Origin: Hallerella sp964397425
GTDB lineage: Bacteria > Fibrobacterota > Fibrobacteria > Fibrobacterales > Fibrobacteraceae
DNA length: 64,000 bases
Reading direction: 5' to 3'
NCBI GenBank assembly: GCA_964397425.1
Contig: CAYNID010000001.1
Span: 124,001-188,000 of the forward strand
The notes beneath the pieces are model-generated. The model did no database searches, had not been told where the DNA came from, and saw nothing but the letters and a program-made list of their open reading frames with translations. A program made the position numbers and the translations under genes. Positions 35,940 to 44,489 of the stretch are shown here, piece after piece (position 1 is the first letter of the stretch; every line of letters begins with the position of its first letter).

Positions 35940-37570
35940 TGGCGGTTCTCAAAAAGACAATTTATTTTACGGGATTTATGGCGAGCGGCAAAAGCCGTAT
36001 TGGTCGGGCTGTGGCAGACCGTTTGCACGCAAACTTTTTGGATACGGACGCGTTGATCGTAGAACGTACGGGAAAAGCGATTTCTGAAATTTTCAAAGAG
36101 CAGGGCGAAGCGGCGTTCCGCCAAATGGAACTTGCTTTAATCGAAGAAATTGCGGCAAATGAAACGCCGAAAGTCGTGGCCCTTGGCGGCGGAACTCTTT
36201 CTCAGCCGGGAGTCGTTTCCCTGATTCGCAAAACGGGCCTTATCGTTCGCCTGTATGCGGCTCCGGAGGTCCTTTCGGAGCGAATTGGACGTAAAGATAC
36301 GCGGCCTTTGATGGCGGGACTTTCGCCAGAAGAGCGGCTTGAAAAAATCAAGCAGATGCTCAGCGAACGCGAATCGCGCTACGCGCTTGCCGATTTCAGC
36401 GTGGAAAGTACGAATGATTCCGAAGAAAAGGTGATTTCCGCCGTATTGCGCGGGTTAAAATTTTGGGAATCCCGGGCCGTTTACGTGGAACCTTCCGGCT
36501 CTTCGCACTATCCGATTTTTATCGGGCACAAGTTGATTCCTCATCTGTCGACGCTTCTCTCCGGGTTGCGGCTCCTTTCAAAAGATGCGTTTCTCGTTTG
36601 CACGGACACAAATATCGCAAAGGCTCAATCCCGCAATTTGGGAATGCTCAAGCGCGAAGCGGGTGGATGCCCGGCGTTTAAATTCCGCGCCGGTGAAATT
36701 TACAAGAATCTTTCCAGTCTGAATCAACTGTTCACGTTCATGCTCCGCCGGCGTTACGGTCGCAAGACTTGCCTGCTTCAACTTTCCGGCGGCGTTGTCG
36801 GCGATATGGCGGGATTTGCCGCGGCGACGTACCAACGGGGCGTAGACTTTATTCAAATTCCAACGACACTTCTTTCCATGGTGGACAGCTCGGTTGGCGG
36901 CAAGGTGGCGGTGAACCATCCTGAGGGCAAGAACATGATCGGAGCGTTCTATCAGCCGAAGGCGGTCGTGTGTGACTTGGACGCGCTTTCGACTCTCCCC
37001 GATTCCGAATATCTGTCGGGACTTGCCGAAGTCATCAAATACGGCGTGATTTACGACGAAGAATTTTTTGCCTATTTGGAATCCAATGTGCAAAAGGTTC
37101 TCGCCAGGGATTCGGAGGCGCTTTCCCACATTATCCGCCGCAGCTGTGAAATCAAAGCGGAAGTCGTGGGCATTGATGAAAAGGAACAGGGTTTACGGGC
37201 CATTTTGAATTACGGTCACACATTTGGCCACGCCATTGAAAATTTGCATCATTACGAATTTTCGCATGGTATCGGGGTGAGTCTTGGAATGCGGGTCGCG
37301 GCGCGTCTCGCCAAAATGCTCGGGATGATTTCGGAAGACGTTGAAAATCGCCAAACAGCCCTTTTGGACGCTTATGGATTCCCCAAAACAGTGGACGGTG
37401 TCAACGCCGATGCCGCTTGGGATGCGATGAGTGTCGACAAAAAGGTGGAAAAGGACAAACGCGTTTATATTTTGCCCACAAAAATCGGCGAAGTGAAAAA
37501 AATGGCGAATGTCGAAGAATCTTTGGTGAAAGAGGCGTGGAATGCAGTTTTGCCCGGAGGAATGTTATGA
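35939..37570 (+). CDS. aroK-aroB: Shikimate kinase - 3-dehydroquinate synthase fusion
   Basis: 543 residues in one frame. Residues 1-~170 are shikimate kinase: Walker A GFMASGKSRIG, LDTDALIVERTG, GGGTLSQPG, RKDTRPL. Residues ~180-540 are dehydroquinate synthase: SGGVVGDMAGFAAATYQRG, IPTTLLSMVDSSVGGK, EVIKYG, GHTFGHAIE (metal His). Both active sites look intact. ATG 35939 is preferred to GTG 35936 because GGAGG lies 7 bases upstream. The ATG of the next gene overlaps its TGA. The two domains catalyse steps 5 and 2 of the chorismate pathway. Confidence 0.94.
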   Translation: MAVLKKTIYFTGFMASGKSRIGRAVADRLHANFLDTDALIVERTGKAISEIFKEQGEAAFRQMELALIEEIAANETPKVVALGGGTLSQPGVVSLIRKTGLIVRLYAAPEVLSERIGRKDTRPLMAGLSPEERLEKIKQMLSERESRYALADFSVESTNDSEEKVISAVLRGLKFWESRAVYVEPSGSSHYPIFIGHKLIPHLSTLLSGLRLLSKDAFLVCTDTNIAKAQSRNLGMLKREAGGCPAFKFRAGEIYKNLSSLNQLFTFMLRRRYGRKTCLLQLSGGVVGDMAGFAAATYQRGVDFIQIPTTLLSMVDSSVGGKVAVNHPEGKNMIGAFYQPKAVVCDLDALSTLPDSEYLSGLAEVIKYGVIYDEEFFAYLESNVQKVLARDSEALSHIIRRSCEIKAEVVGIDEKEQGLRAILNYGHTFGHAIENLHHYEFSHGIGVSLGMRVAARLAKMLGMISEDVENRQTALLDAYGFPKTVDGVNADAAWDAMSVDKKVEKDKRVYILPTKIGEVKKMANVEESLVKEAWNAVLPGGML

Positions 37571-38535
37571 GTGTATTGGTGACAGGCGGTACAGGAGCGC
37601 TCGGATTTCACATTCTGGCGACGGCGACACGAAACGGTGAAAAACTTTACAGTTTCAGCGATGAACAACCGCAACCGTGGCAAAAAATCTCGGACGTGAT
37701 TTACCGCACCGGGGATCTTCTCAATTTCAAAGATGTCCTGGCTGTAGTCAAAGAGGCGAAACCCCGCGCCATTTATCATTTGGCCAGCCAATCGAGTGTT
37801 GGACTCTCTTTCAAGAAGCCTTACGAAACGCTCAGCACGAATTTGTTGGGAACGCAAAACCTTTTGGAAGCGGCGCGTCAAACGGTGCCCGATGCGAAAA
37901 TTCTGTTGCTCAGTTCCAGCGAAGTTTATGGGCGTACGTCGGGAACGCTGTTGACGACTCTTCACAAAGAGACGGACCTTCCGAATCCGTTGACTCCATA
38001 CGCGACTTCCAAAGCTTGCATGGAGCTGTTGGGTAATCAGTTTGCGAATGCGTATGGAATGCACATTGTGATGATTCGTCCATTCCATTTTACGGGACCG
38101 CACCACAGCCGGCGATTCTTGATTCCGTCGATAACCAGCCAATTGGTCAAAATCAAAAAGTATGGCGCAGAACCCATCATCTATTCGGGCAGCTTGGATG
38201 TTTCGCGGGACGTTTTGGATGTCCGTGATGTGGCCCGGGGGCTCATTCAGGTTTTGCAGGCGGGAAATCCGGGCGAGGTTTACAACATTTGTTCGGGAAA
38301 ATCTTATACATTCCGGGAATTGACAGAGATGCTTGTGGAAATTGCCGGCGCCGATGTCGACTTCTGTTTTGATCCATCGAAAGAACGTCTTTTTGACATC
38401 CCGCTGCTGGTCGGAGATCCTTCTAAAATCATGGAATTGGGATGGAAGCCCCTGATTACGGTTGAAGACTGCCTAGAAGACCTTTATAATGAAATGATCG
38501 TGCGTTTGAAAATGGAACGGGAAATGGGTGCTTGA
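37567..38535 (+). CDS. NAD-dependent epimerase/dehydratase
   Basis: 322 residues of the extended SDR family. NAD site TGGTGALGFHIL at the N-terminus, LLLSSSEVYG at ~118 and catalytic YATSK at ~145. ASQSSVGLSFKKPYETLSTNLLGT resembles GDP-mannose 4,6-dehydratase and GDP-6-deoxy-lyxo-hexulose reductases, so a nucleotide-sugar role is likely. GGAGG lies 6 bases before ATG; the start overlaps the aroK-aroB stop by 4 bases. It is the third gene of an operon continuing to 40648. Confidence 0.85.
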   Translation: MSVLVTGGTGALGFHILATATRNGEKLYSFSDEQPQPWQKISDVIYRTGDLLNFKDVLAVVKEAKPRAIYHLASQSSVGLSFKKPYETLSTNLLGTQNLLEAARQTVPDAKILLLSSSEVYGRTSGTLLTTLHKETDLPNPLTPYATSKACMELLGNQFANAYGMHIVMIRPFHFTGPHHSRRFLIPSITSQLVKIKKYGAEPIIYSGSLDVSRDVLDVRDVARGLIQVLQAGNPGEVYNICSGKSYTFRELTEMLVEIAGADVDFCFDPSKERLFDIPLLVGDPSKIMELGWKPLITVEDCLEDLYNEMIVRLKMEREMGA

Positions 38536-38742
38536 ATGAAACGGATTCTTTTGACGCTTGTCTTTGGTTGCATTTTGACAGCCTGTCAAGATTCGGAATC
38601 GGAGCGGGAAATTGCGCTTTTGGAATCCAAAGTTTCGGCGTTGCAATCGCAGGTAGAAAAGGCGAAATCCGATTTGGACAGCCTCCGTCAACTGGATTCC
38701 GCTTTCCGCAAAATGCTGGATTCTTTGGACATGGGCCGTTGA
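38536..38742 (+). CDS. Small coiled-coil lipoprotein
   Basis: 68 residues. Signal peptide with lipobox LTAC (Cys17), then an almost continuous heptad coiled coil (LLESKVSALQSQVEKAKSDL). Probably an outer- or inner-membrane anchored helical protein, like small Lpp-type lipoproteins. Starts directly after the epimerase stop and its TGA overlaps the next ATG by one base. Confidence 0.75.
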   Translation: MKRILLTLVFGCILTACQDSESEREIALLESKVSALQSQVEKAKSDLDSLRQLDSAFRKMLDSLDMGR

Positions 38743-39401
38743 TGGCGTTTCTTAAAATTTTAGCCATTCCCGTTTTGCTGCTTTTTTCGGCGGCATTCGG
38801 AATGGCTTTTTGGTTGCGCTTGCCAATCTGGGCAGAAAACCGGGAATTTTTTGTATACGAAGGAATCGGTGCGGCTGTCTATCTTTTATTGCGCGTTGTG
38901 TTGAAACTTTTTCACCGGAATCTGGAATTTTGGGAAGTCTTTTGCCACGAACTGAATCATACCGTTTTTGCCATCCTCTGCTTTCGCCGTGTGATTTCAT
39001 TTTTTGCCCATCAAAGCGATGGCGGAGAAGTTTCGTTCAGCGGAAAATCCTCGAATCCGCTGATTTTGCTTGCGCCCTATTCGTTTCCGCTTTTTGCTTT
39101 TGGCTGCATGTTGCTTTCGTTTGTTCTGATTGATTCCGTAAAACCTTATGCCTGGGGAGCTGTGGGATTTTTCTTGCTGTTTCATTTGGGAAGCGTTTTT
39201 CGCCAAGCGGGATTGCGGCAAACGGATCTTCGGGAATGTGGGTATGTATTTTCTTATAGTGCGATTCTCCTGTCGAATGTTTTTTGGATTCCGCTGATTG
39301 CGGAAGCATCTGTTCAAGGCGTTTCCGCCGCTTGGAATTGGATTCTTTCCGGGGGAAATGTCGCTAAACAATGGATCTTTCTATTAAGGGATTGGATATG
39401 A
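38742..39401 (+). CDS. M50-like membrane metalloprotease homologue
   Basis: 219 residues with about five hydrophobic segments. HELNH (His69-Glu70-His73) sits at the start of a membrane segment (FCHELNHTVFAILC), matching the zinc site of M50B-like intramembrane peptidases. LLAPYSFPLFAFG and the C-terminal helices fit such a fold. The second-half metal ligand was not identified, so activity is unproven. The start overlaps the lipoprotein stop and its stop overlaps the next start, so it is fully coupled. Confidence 0.65.
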   Translation: MAFLKILAIPVLLLFSAAFGMAFWLRLPIWAENREFFVYEGIGAAVYLLLRVVLKLFHRNLEFWEVFCHELNHTVFAILCFRRVISFFAHQSDGGEVSFSGKSSNPLILLAPYSFPLFAFGCMLLSFVLIDSVKPYAWGAVGFFLLFHLGSVFRQAGLRQTDLRECGYVFSYSAILLSNVFWIPLIAEASVQGVSAAWNWILSGGNVAKQWIFLLRDWI

Positions 39402-40648
39402 ACCGGCTGCTTTTAAAATCGGTATGGCTCAATGGATCTAAGCGGGATATTTTGGTGGAGCAGGGAAAATTTCGCCGAATTGCTGCGGAAAAAACGCTCT
39501 CGGAAATTTTTCAAGATGCGCAATGCGTGGATTGTTCCCATTTGGCGATTGTTCCTGCTTTTTACAACACGCATACACATGCGGCGATGACAATTCTCCG
39601 TGGACTTGCCGATGATGTCGCATTAAAAGTTTGGTTGGAAAAATTTATCTGGCCTAAAGAAGCGAAATTATCCGCAGAAGATATTTATGTCGCATCCAAA
39701 TTCGCCATATTGGAAATGATTCGGTCGGGAACGGTTTTTTTCGCAGATATGTATTGGCATCGGACGGAAACAATCCGAGCGGCGCAAGAAATGGGAGTCC
39801 GCGCCTCTATCGGGGTGACTTTCGCTGACAGTTTGAAAGCGGATTCCGAAGCGAATGTCCAATTTTTGCAAGAAAATGTGGACAAATTCCAAGACCGCAT
39901 CCGGTTGGCGTCGGCCCCGCATTCGATTTACACCAATTCGACAAAAAGTTTGCTTTTGGCGGCGGAATGTTCAGAAAAATTTCAAATTCCGCTGCACGTG
40001 CATTTGTCGGAAACGGCGGACGAGGCATCCGGCAGCGTGGAGCCGACTTTTGGGAAATCTCCCGTGGAATTTTTGGAATCCCTGGGAGTTCTTTCAAACC
40101 GGACTGTTGCCGCTCACGTGGTGCATGTCTCTGAAAAGGATTTGGAAATTTTGGCGCATCGGGGAGTGACTGTGGCGCACAATCCCTGTTCCAACATGAA
40201 ATTGGCGAGTGGAATTTTCCGGGCAAAGCCTTTTTTGGACAGGGGCATTCGCCTTTCTTTGGGAACGGACGGCGCATCGTCGAACAATAATTTGGATATG
40301 CGCGAAGAAATGAAATTCGCCTCGCTTTTGGCCAAGATGACTTCGGGTGATCCGACGGTCCTTTCGGCTGGAGACGCGTTGAAAATGGCGACGAAAAACG
40401 GTGCCGAAGCGTTTGGCATTCATGCTGGTGAAATCGCGGAAGGCTTTTTGGCGGATGCCGTTTTGTTGGACTTGAACGCTCCCTGTTTTGCCACGGGCGA
40501 TGTGATTTCCAATTGGGTTTATGCGGCAAATTCGTCGGTCATTGATTCTGTCATTTGCGGCGGCGATTTTTTGATGCGGCATCGTAAAATTGCCGGATCC
40601 GAAGAAATCGAAAAGGAATTCATCGGAAGATTCGGAAACGCTTTTTAA
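39398..40648 (+). CDS. mtaD: Amidohydrolase, MTA/SAH deaminase type
   Basis: 416 residues. Metal-binding HTH in NTHTHAAMTILRG at ~55-67, IWPKEAKLS, third His in PLHVHLSETADE, Glu/His AHVVHVSEKD and Asp in LGTDGASSNNN. These match 5-methylthioadenosine/S-adenosylhomocysteine deaminases; related guanine or chlorohydrolase enzymes are possible. ATG 39398 overlaps the preceding TGA by 4 bases; AAGGGA lies upstream. Last gene of the aroE operon, followed by a terminator. Confidence 0.85.
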   Translation: MNRLLLKSVWLNGSKRDILVEQGKFRRIAAEKTLSEIFQDAQCVDCSHLAIVPAFYNTHTHAAMTILRGLADDVALKVWLEKFIWPKEAKLSAEDIYVASKFAILEMIRSGTVFFADMYWHRTETIRAAQEMGVRASIGVTFADSLKADSEANVQFLQENVDKFQDRIRLASAPHSIYTNSTKSLLLAAECSEKFQIPLHVHLSETADEASGSVEPTFGKSPVEFLESLGVLSNRTVAAHVVHVSEKDLEILAHRGVTVAHNPCSNMKLASGIFRAKPFLDRGIRLSLGTDGASSNNNLDMREEMKFASLLAKMTSGDPTVLSAGDALKMATKNGAEAFGIHAGEIAEGFLADAVLLDLNAPCFATGDVISNWVYAANSSVIDSVICGGDFLMRHRKIAGSEEIEKEFIGRFGNAF

Positions 40649-40661
40649 AAATCGGAGCATG

Positions 40662-40690
40662 AAAAAAGCCCGGCGTTTGCCGGGCTTTTG
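40662..40690. terminator. Bidirectional terminator between mtaD and the beta-barrel gene
   Basis: AAAAGCCCGGC and GCCGGGCTTTT around GTTT. T-runs on both strands let it end both convergent genes. Confidence 0.88.
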
Positions 40691-40706
40691 CAAATCCTAA
40701 AGGCGA

Positions 40707-41465
40707 TTAGAAGTTGATGTTCGCGTGGACATCGATGCTAATCGGAGTGTCTTCGCCGTAGTAATCTTCACCAAGGCCGAATCCAACGGAAACGTCTACA
40801 TCAAACATCGGGTTGATGATGAAGTCGCCTCCAACATAAATCCAGACACCCATATCGCCACTGTCGTCAGCTTCGACGTCAGCGAATTCGCCGTCATATT
40901 CTGTGTCGGTCACTTTGATGTTCAAATCGGCGCCAACATAAGGCGTGACAAGGCTGGATACGGCAAAGTCGAGTTCTGCGCCCACGTTCAGTTCATACGC
41001 CGGAGTTATCTTGTCATCCCCTTCTGTCGCAAGGGCGAATCCCAGTTCGGAACCGAGGGAGAACATGCCGAAGTTGTTGGAATATTGAACACCAGCGTGG
41101 AAGCCGAAGCCGTCGTCAACAAGATCTTCTTCGCCAATCGGGAAGTCCACATCCAAGAAAGCGTTCATGATGGGCATGAACTGGTAGCGGAGCATGAACG
41201 CCAAATTGCCAAGTCCATCCGCACCATCTTCGCCGTCGATATCAGTAAAAATGGTGTAGGGGAGGTTCAGACCAAGTTCCAAGTTGGGGATCACGGCATA
41301 ACGTGCGCCGGCATAAATGCCCATTTGGCTGACGTCGCCTTGCATATTGTAGCCAACGCCAACGTGCGCCTGTCCCTTGCCCTGTTCAAGAACGGGGAAT
41401 TTATCCCAAGTTGCGAATGTCGTCGAGGCGACGAGAGCCGTTGCGAGAAGAATTTTCTTGATCAT
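40707..41465 (-). CDS. Outer-membrane beta-barrel-like protein
   Basis: 252 residues. Signal peptide (MIKKILLATALVASTTFA), then alternating amphipathic strands rich in Gly, Tyr and Asp (GQAHVGVGYNMQG, QMGIYAGARYAV, VGADLNIKV) and a C-terminal Phe in VHANINF, as in outer-membrane barrels of 10-12 strands. No named family was recognised. It is acidic. AGGAG lies 6 bases before ATG. Single gene. Confidence 0.78.
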   Translation of the reverse strand: MIKKILLATALVASTTFATWDKFPVLEQGKGQAHVGVGYNMQGDVSQMGIYAGARYAVIPNLELGLNLPYTIFTDIDGEDGADGLGNLAFMLRYQFMPIMNAFLDVDFPIGEEDLVDDGFGFHAGVQYSNNFGMFSLGSELGFALATEGDDKITPAYELNVGAELDFAVSSLVTPYVGADLNIKVTDTEYDGEFADVEADDSGDMGVWIYVGGDFIINPMFDVDVSVGFGLGEDYYGEDTPISIDVHANINF

Positions 41466-41560
41466 GATTGTCTCCTAAGTTTGTAACCGCAATTTAACAA
41501 TCAAAGGGGAGATTTCAAGGGTGCTGGGTAGATATTCTAAAAATCCGAAAGAATTTCTTC

Positions 41561-41566
41561 TAATAT
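41561..41566 (+). promoter_or_regulatory. TAATAT box 6 nt before the gtrA-like gene
   Basis: The hexamer is followed by TGTGAT and then ATG, predicting transcription from the start codon. Confidence 0.45.
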
Positions 41567-41572
41567 TGTGAT

Positions 41573-41968
41573 ATGCTTCACTTTGTCAAATATAACCTGA
41601 TAGGAATTGTCAACACTTTTGTGACTTTGGCTGTTGTTTGGGTGTTATACGAATGGTTGCATTTGAATTTGGAAGTGTCGAATTTTTTGGGCTTTGTGGC
41701 AGGAGGGGTAAATTCTTATTGGATGAATCGCCGCTGGAATTTTAAAAGTCGCAATCGGAAACAGACAGAAATTTTTCGTTTTCTGGTTGTGTTCCTTTGT
41801 GCGTATTCGGTGAATTTGTTTGTATTGGAGTCGCTCAAAAATACGCTGCCGTCGGTGGGCGGCTATTTGAGCGCAGGGTATTTGGCGAATTTGGTAGCTA
41901 ACGCAGCTTATGTTGTCGTCAGCTATGTATTTTTCCGCTACTGGGTTTTTCGAAACAGGGAAGCTTGA
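41573..41968 (+). CDS. GtrA-family membrane protein
   Basis: 131 residues with four transmembrane helices. FVKYNLIGIVNTF at the start, NFLGFVAGGVNSYWMNRRWNFK in the middle and FFRYWVFR at the end are GtrA hallmarks. GtrA-like proteins are thought to move lipid-linked sugars across the inner membrane. No glycosyltransferase is adjacent. No Shine-Dalgarno site. Ends 3 bases from the convergent sufS stop. Confidence 0.88.
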   Translation: MLHFVKYNLIGIVNTFVTLAVVWVLYEWLHLNLEVSNFLGFVAGGVNSYWMNRRWNFKSRNRKQTEIFRFLVVFLCAYSVNLFVLESLKNTLPSVGGYLSAGYLANLVANAAYVVVSYVFFRYWVFRNREA

Positions 41969-41971
41969 TTT

Positions 41972-43207
41972 TTAAGTGCCAAAGATGCGGTTCACGCGAA
42001 GAAGCCCTTCAACCAGGCGGTCGATTTCCCATTTTTGAGTATAAGCACCAAAGCTTGCCCGAATGGTGGCGGGAACGCCAAAACGCAGCATGACTGGCTG
42101 GGCGCAGTGATGTCCGCTGCGGACGGCGATGCCTTCTTCGTCGAGAAGGGTTGCCGCGTCGTGAGGGTGGGCGGAATCCAGGGTGAAGCTCAGCAGGGAG
42201 CCGCGCTGTTTGGGGGCGCCTAAGATGTGCAGTCCCGGAACCGTCCGAAGTCGTTCTTCTGCGTAATGCAAAATTTCCTGTTCATGCGCGGCAATCGCTT
42301 CGATTCCTGTACGGTTTATCCAATCGATGGCGGCTCCGAGTCCGATGACTTCGGCAATGGGAGGCGTTCCCGCTTCAAAGCGGTCTGGCGGTGGGGCGAA
42401 GGTCGTTTTTTCAAAAGTCACTTGATCAATCATTTCGCCACCGCCTTCTACGGGGGGCATTTCTTGCAAAATTTCGAATTTGGCGTAAAGGACGCCAATG
42501 CCCGTGGGACCATACATCTTGTGACCTGAAAACGCCAAAAAATCACAGTCCAAATCTTGGACATCGATTTTTTTATGAGGCGCGCTTTGGGCCGCATCGA
42601 TTAAAATTTTGATTTCCGGATCAATATTCCGAATTGTCCGGATGATTTCTTTCACGGGATTTTCTGTGCCGATGGTGTTGCTGATTTGTGCCAAGGCGAC
42701 CAGTTTCGTTTTGCCGGGAACGATCAGTTCGGGAATCTTTTCTAACATCAAATCGCCGTTGTCGTCAACGGGAATGACTTTGACAACCGTTTTACGTTCT
42801 TCGCCGATAAGCTGCCACGGAACGATGTTGGCGTGATGTTCCAGTGCGCTGATGACGATTTCGTCTTGAGGGTGGAAAAATTTTCGTCCAAAGCTCCAAG
42901 CGACCAAATTGATGCTCGAAGTCGTTCCCCGGGTGAAAACAATTTCGTTTTCACTTTTGGCGTGAATGAATTCGGCGGCTTTTTTTCGTGCGGCTTCGTA
43001 AGCGTCTGTCGTTTGGGCAGTCATTGCGTAGACTCCGCGTTTGACCGAACTGTAATGCTTGCGATAAAAATTGTCCATTGCGTCAATGACGCTTTCCGGT
43101 TTTTGTGTCGTGGCGGTGCTGTCCAAAAAAGCGAACGGTTTGGAATCTTTATCGTGTAAAGCGAGAACGGGAAATTGTTTGCGGATTTCTTCAACAGGGT
43201 AGTTCAT
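41972..43207 (-). CDS. sufS: SufS-type cysteine desulfurase
   Basis: A 411-residue PLP enzyme mobilising sulfur from cysteine for Fe-S clusters. FLDSTATTQKP, FTRGTTSSINLVAWS, ALEHHANIVPWQ, PLP Lys in FSGHKMYGPTG at ~226 and catalytic Cys in RSGHHCAQP at ~362 place it in the SufS/CsdA group. No other suf genes are next to it. No Shine-Dalgarno site; TATCTT lies 6 bases before ATG. Confidence 0.92.
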   Translation of the reverse strand: MNYPVEEIRKQFPVLALHDKDSKPFAFLDSTATTQKPESVIDAMDNFYRKHYSSVKRGVYAMTAQTTDAYEAARKKAAEFIHAKSENEIVFTRGTTSSINLVAWSFGRKFFHPQDEIVISALEHHANIVPWQLIGEERKTVVKVIPVDDNGDLMLEKIPELIVPGKTKLVALAQISNTIGTENPVKEIIRTIRNIDPEIKILIDAAQSAPHKKIDVQDLDCDFLAFSGHKMYGPTGIGVLYAKFEILQEMPPVEGGGEMIDQVTFEKTTFAPPPDRFEAGTPPIAEVIGLGAAIDWINRTGIEAIAAHEQEILHYAEERLRTVPGLHILGAPKQRGSLLSFTLDSAHPHDAATLLDEEGIAVRSGHHCAQPVMLRFGVPATIRASFGAYTQKWEIDRLVEGLLRVNRIFGT

Positions 43208-43213
43208 GTGTAA

Positions 43214-43219
43214 AAGATA
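43214..43219 (-). promoter_or_regulatory. TATCTT box 6 nt before sufS
   Basis: On the minus strand the hexamer is followed by TTACAC and then ATG. Confidence 0.45.
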
Positions 43220-43337
43220 GCAAAAGGGCGAAAGGAGCTTTTCTTGTCAGAAAAATAGCGTCTTGCGAAACGGATTTTTTGTGGAATGCGCCCGGTGCAA
43301 AACAGGCTCTGAATGAAGTCCGGATAGAGGATATTTC

Positions 43338-43343
43338 TATATT
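43338..43343 (+). promoter_or_regulatory. TATATT box 6 nt before the FISUMP gene
   Basis: TATATT, GTCGGC, then ATG. No Shine-Dalgarno site is present. Confidence 0.5.
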
Positions 43344-43349
43344 GTCGGC

Positions 43350-44489
43350 ATGAAATATTCCATAGCCATTTTGATTTTGTCCAGTGCGGTGGCGTTGATG
43401 GCCGCCCAACAAAAAGTTTCAAAAACTTGTTCCAAGCCCAAAAAAGCAGAAGCTTGCCTAGAAGAATTGACATCTCTTGCGTCGGCGGGAAAACTCGGGG
43501 ATTCCGCGTCAATAGAGCTTTTTCAAAAAACGGCGGAACTAGCTCAAAAGAATCGCGCATTTTCAAAGCCGGTAACGGAAAAAGTGGACTCTCTTGTGTG
43601 GGAACCTTGTAAAAAAAAGGAACGGGAAGCGTGCCTTACAGCTTGTGCCGAACGCGCTGATTCCAGCTTCTCCCGTTTAGATGCGCCCGATTCCCTGACG
43701 TGTGCCCAAACGCCGCAAAAACTTGTTTCAAAAAAGGTCAAAGTCTCCCATATCAATCCGGTAATGCTCCGTTTGGATTCTTTGGCGCTCGATGCGTTTT
43801 GGAACGCGTCGTTTGAATTTGCTCCGTTGTGGTATCAGGTGTTGAAACAGCTGGATGCCCGTGTTTCTATGCCCGATTCCTCTGTGCCAAATGTGGAAGA
43901 GGCGCTTGCCGAAATTCAAAAGGCGAATCCCGCAGAAATCGCCTTTCAAAAAAGATTTTTCACTTTTTGCGCGGCATTCGGCGCTCTGGACAGTCTGCTC
44001 GATTCTGCAAACGTGCCCTTCCGTTGCCCGGAATTGGGAACAATTGTCGACTCTCGGGATGGAAAAATGTATCGAATCGAACGTTTTGGAGAGCGGGTCT
44101 GGACGATTGACAATGCGAATTTTGAAATCCCCGATTCATCCGCCTGTTATGACGGCGATTCGTTGAATTGTCAACAGTTTGGCCGCCTTTACACGTTCGA
44201 AGCGGCAAAACAGGCTTGTCCCGAAGGATTCCGCATGGCGACAGATGCGGACTTTGAACTGCTTTCGCCCGAATCCCAGGCGGCGTTTGCCGTGACCGTG
44301 CGATTTGGCGGCTACTTCAACCAGAGCGGCATTTGCACATTGGCTGGAGAAGGCACTTATTTTTGGACGGCGACAGAAGAAGACGCTAGCCGCGGATTTG
44401 TCCGCAACCTGTTTTCCGATGCCCAGGCGATGGAAAAAGCTTCGGTGGATAAAAAGTTTGGACTCTCTGTCCGCTGTGTTCAAGAATGA
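43350..44489 (+). CDS. Exported protein with C-terminal FISUMP domain
   Basis: 379 residues. Signal peptide (MKYSIAILILSSAVALMAA), then ~210 largely helical residues of unknown fold with paired Cys, then a Fibrobacter succinogenes major paralogous domain from ~228: GTIVDSRDGKMYRIERFGERVWTI..., TFEAAKQACPEGFRMATDADF and FWTATEED. FISUMP domains are abundant in Fibrobacter surface proteins; their ligand is not known to me. Its TGA overlaps the epmA start by 4 bases. Confidence 0.88.
   Translation: MKYSIAILILSSAVALMAAQQKVSKTCSKPKKAEACLEELTSLASAGKLGDSASIELFQKTAELAQKNRAFSKPVTEKVDSLVWEPCKKKEREACLTACAERADSSFSRLDAPDSLTCAQTPQKLVSKKVKVSHINPVMLRLDSLALDAFWNASFEFAPLWYQVLKQLDARVSMPDSSVPNVEEALAEIQKANPAEIAFQKRFFTFCAAFGALDSLLDSANVPFRCPELGTIVDSRDGKMYRIERFGERVWTIDNANFEIPDSSACYDGDSLNCQQFGRLYTFEAAKQACPEGFRMATDADFELLSPESQAAFAVTVRFGGYFNQSGICTLAGEGTYFWTATEEDASRGFVRNLFSDAQAMEKASVDKKFGLSVRCVQE

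Noticed and set aside
43220..43337. Possible further copy of the dispersed repeat before the FISUMP gene
   Set aside because: It shares only scattered short strings such as TCCACAAAAA; the ordered block pattern is missing.
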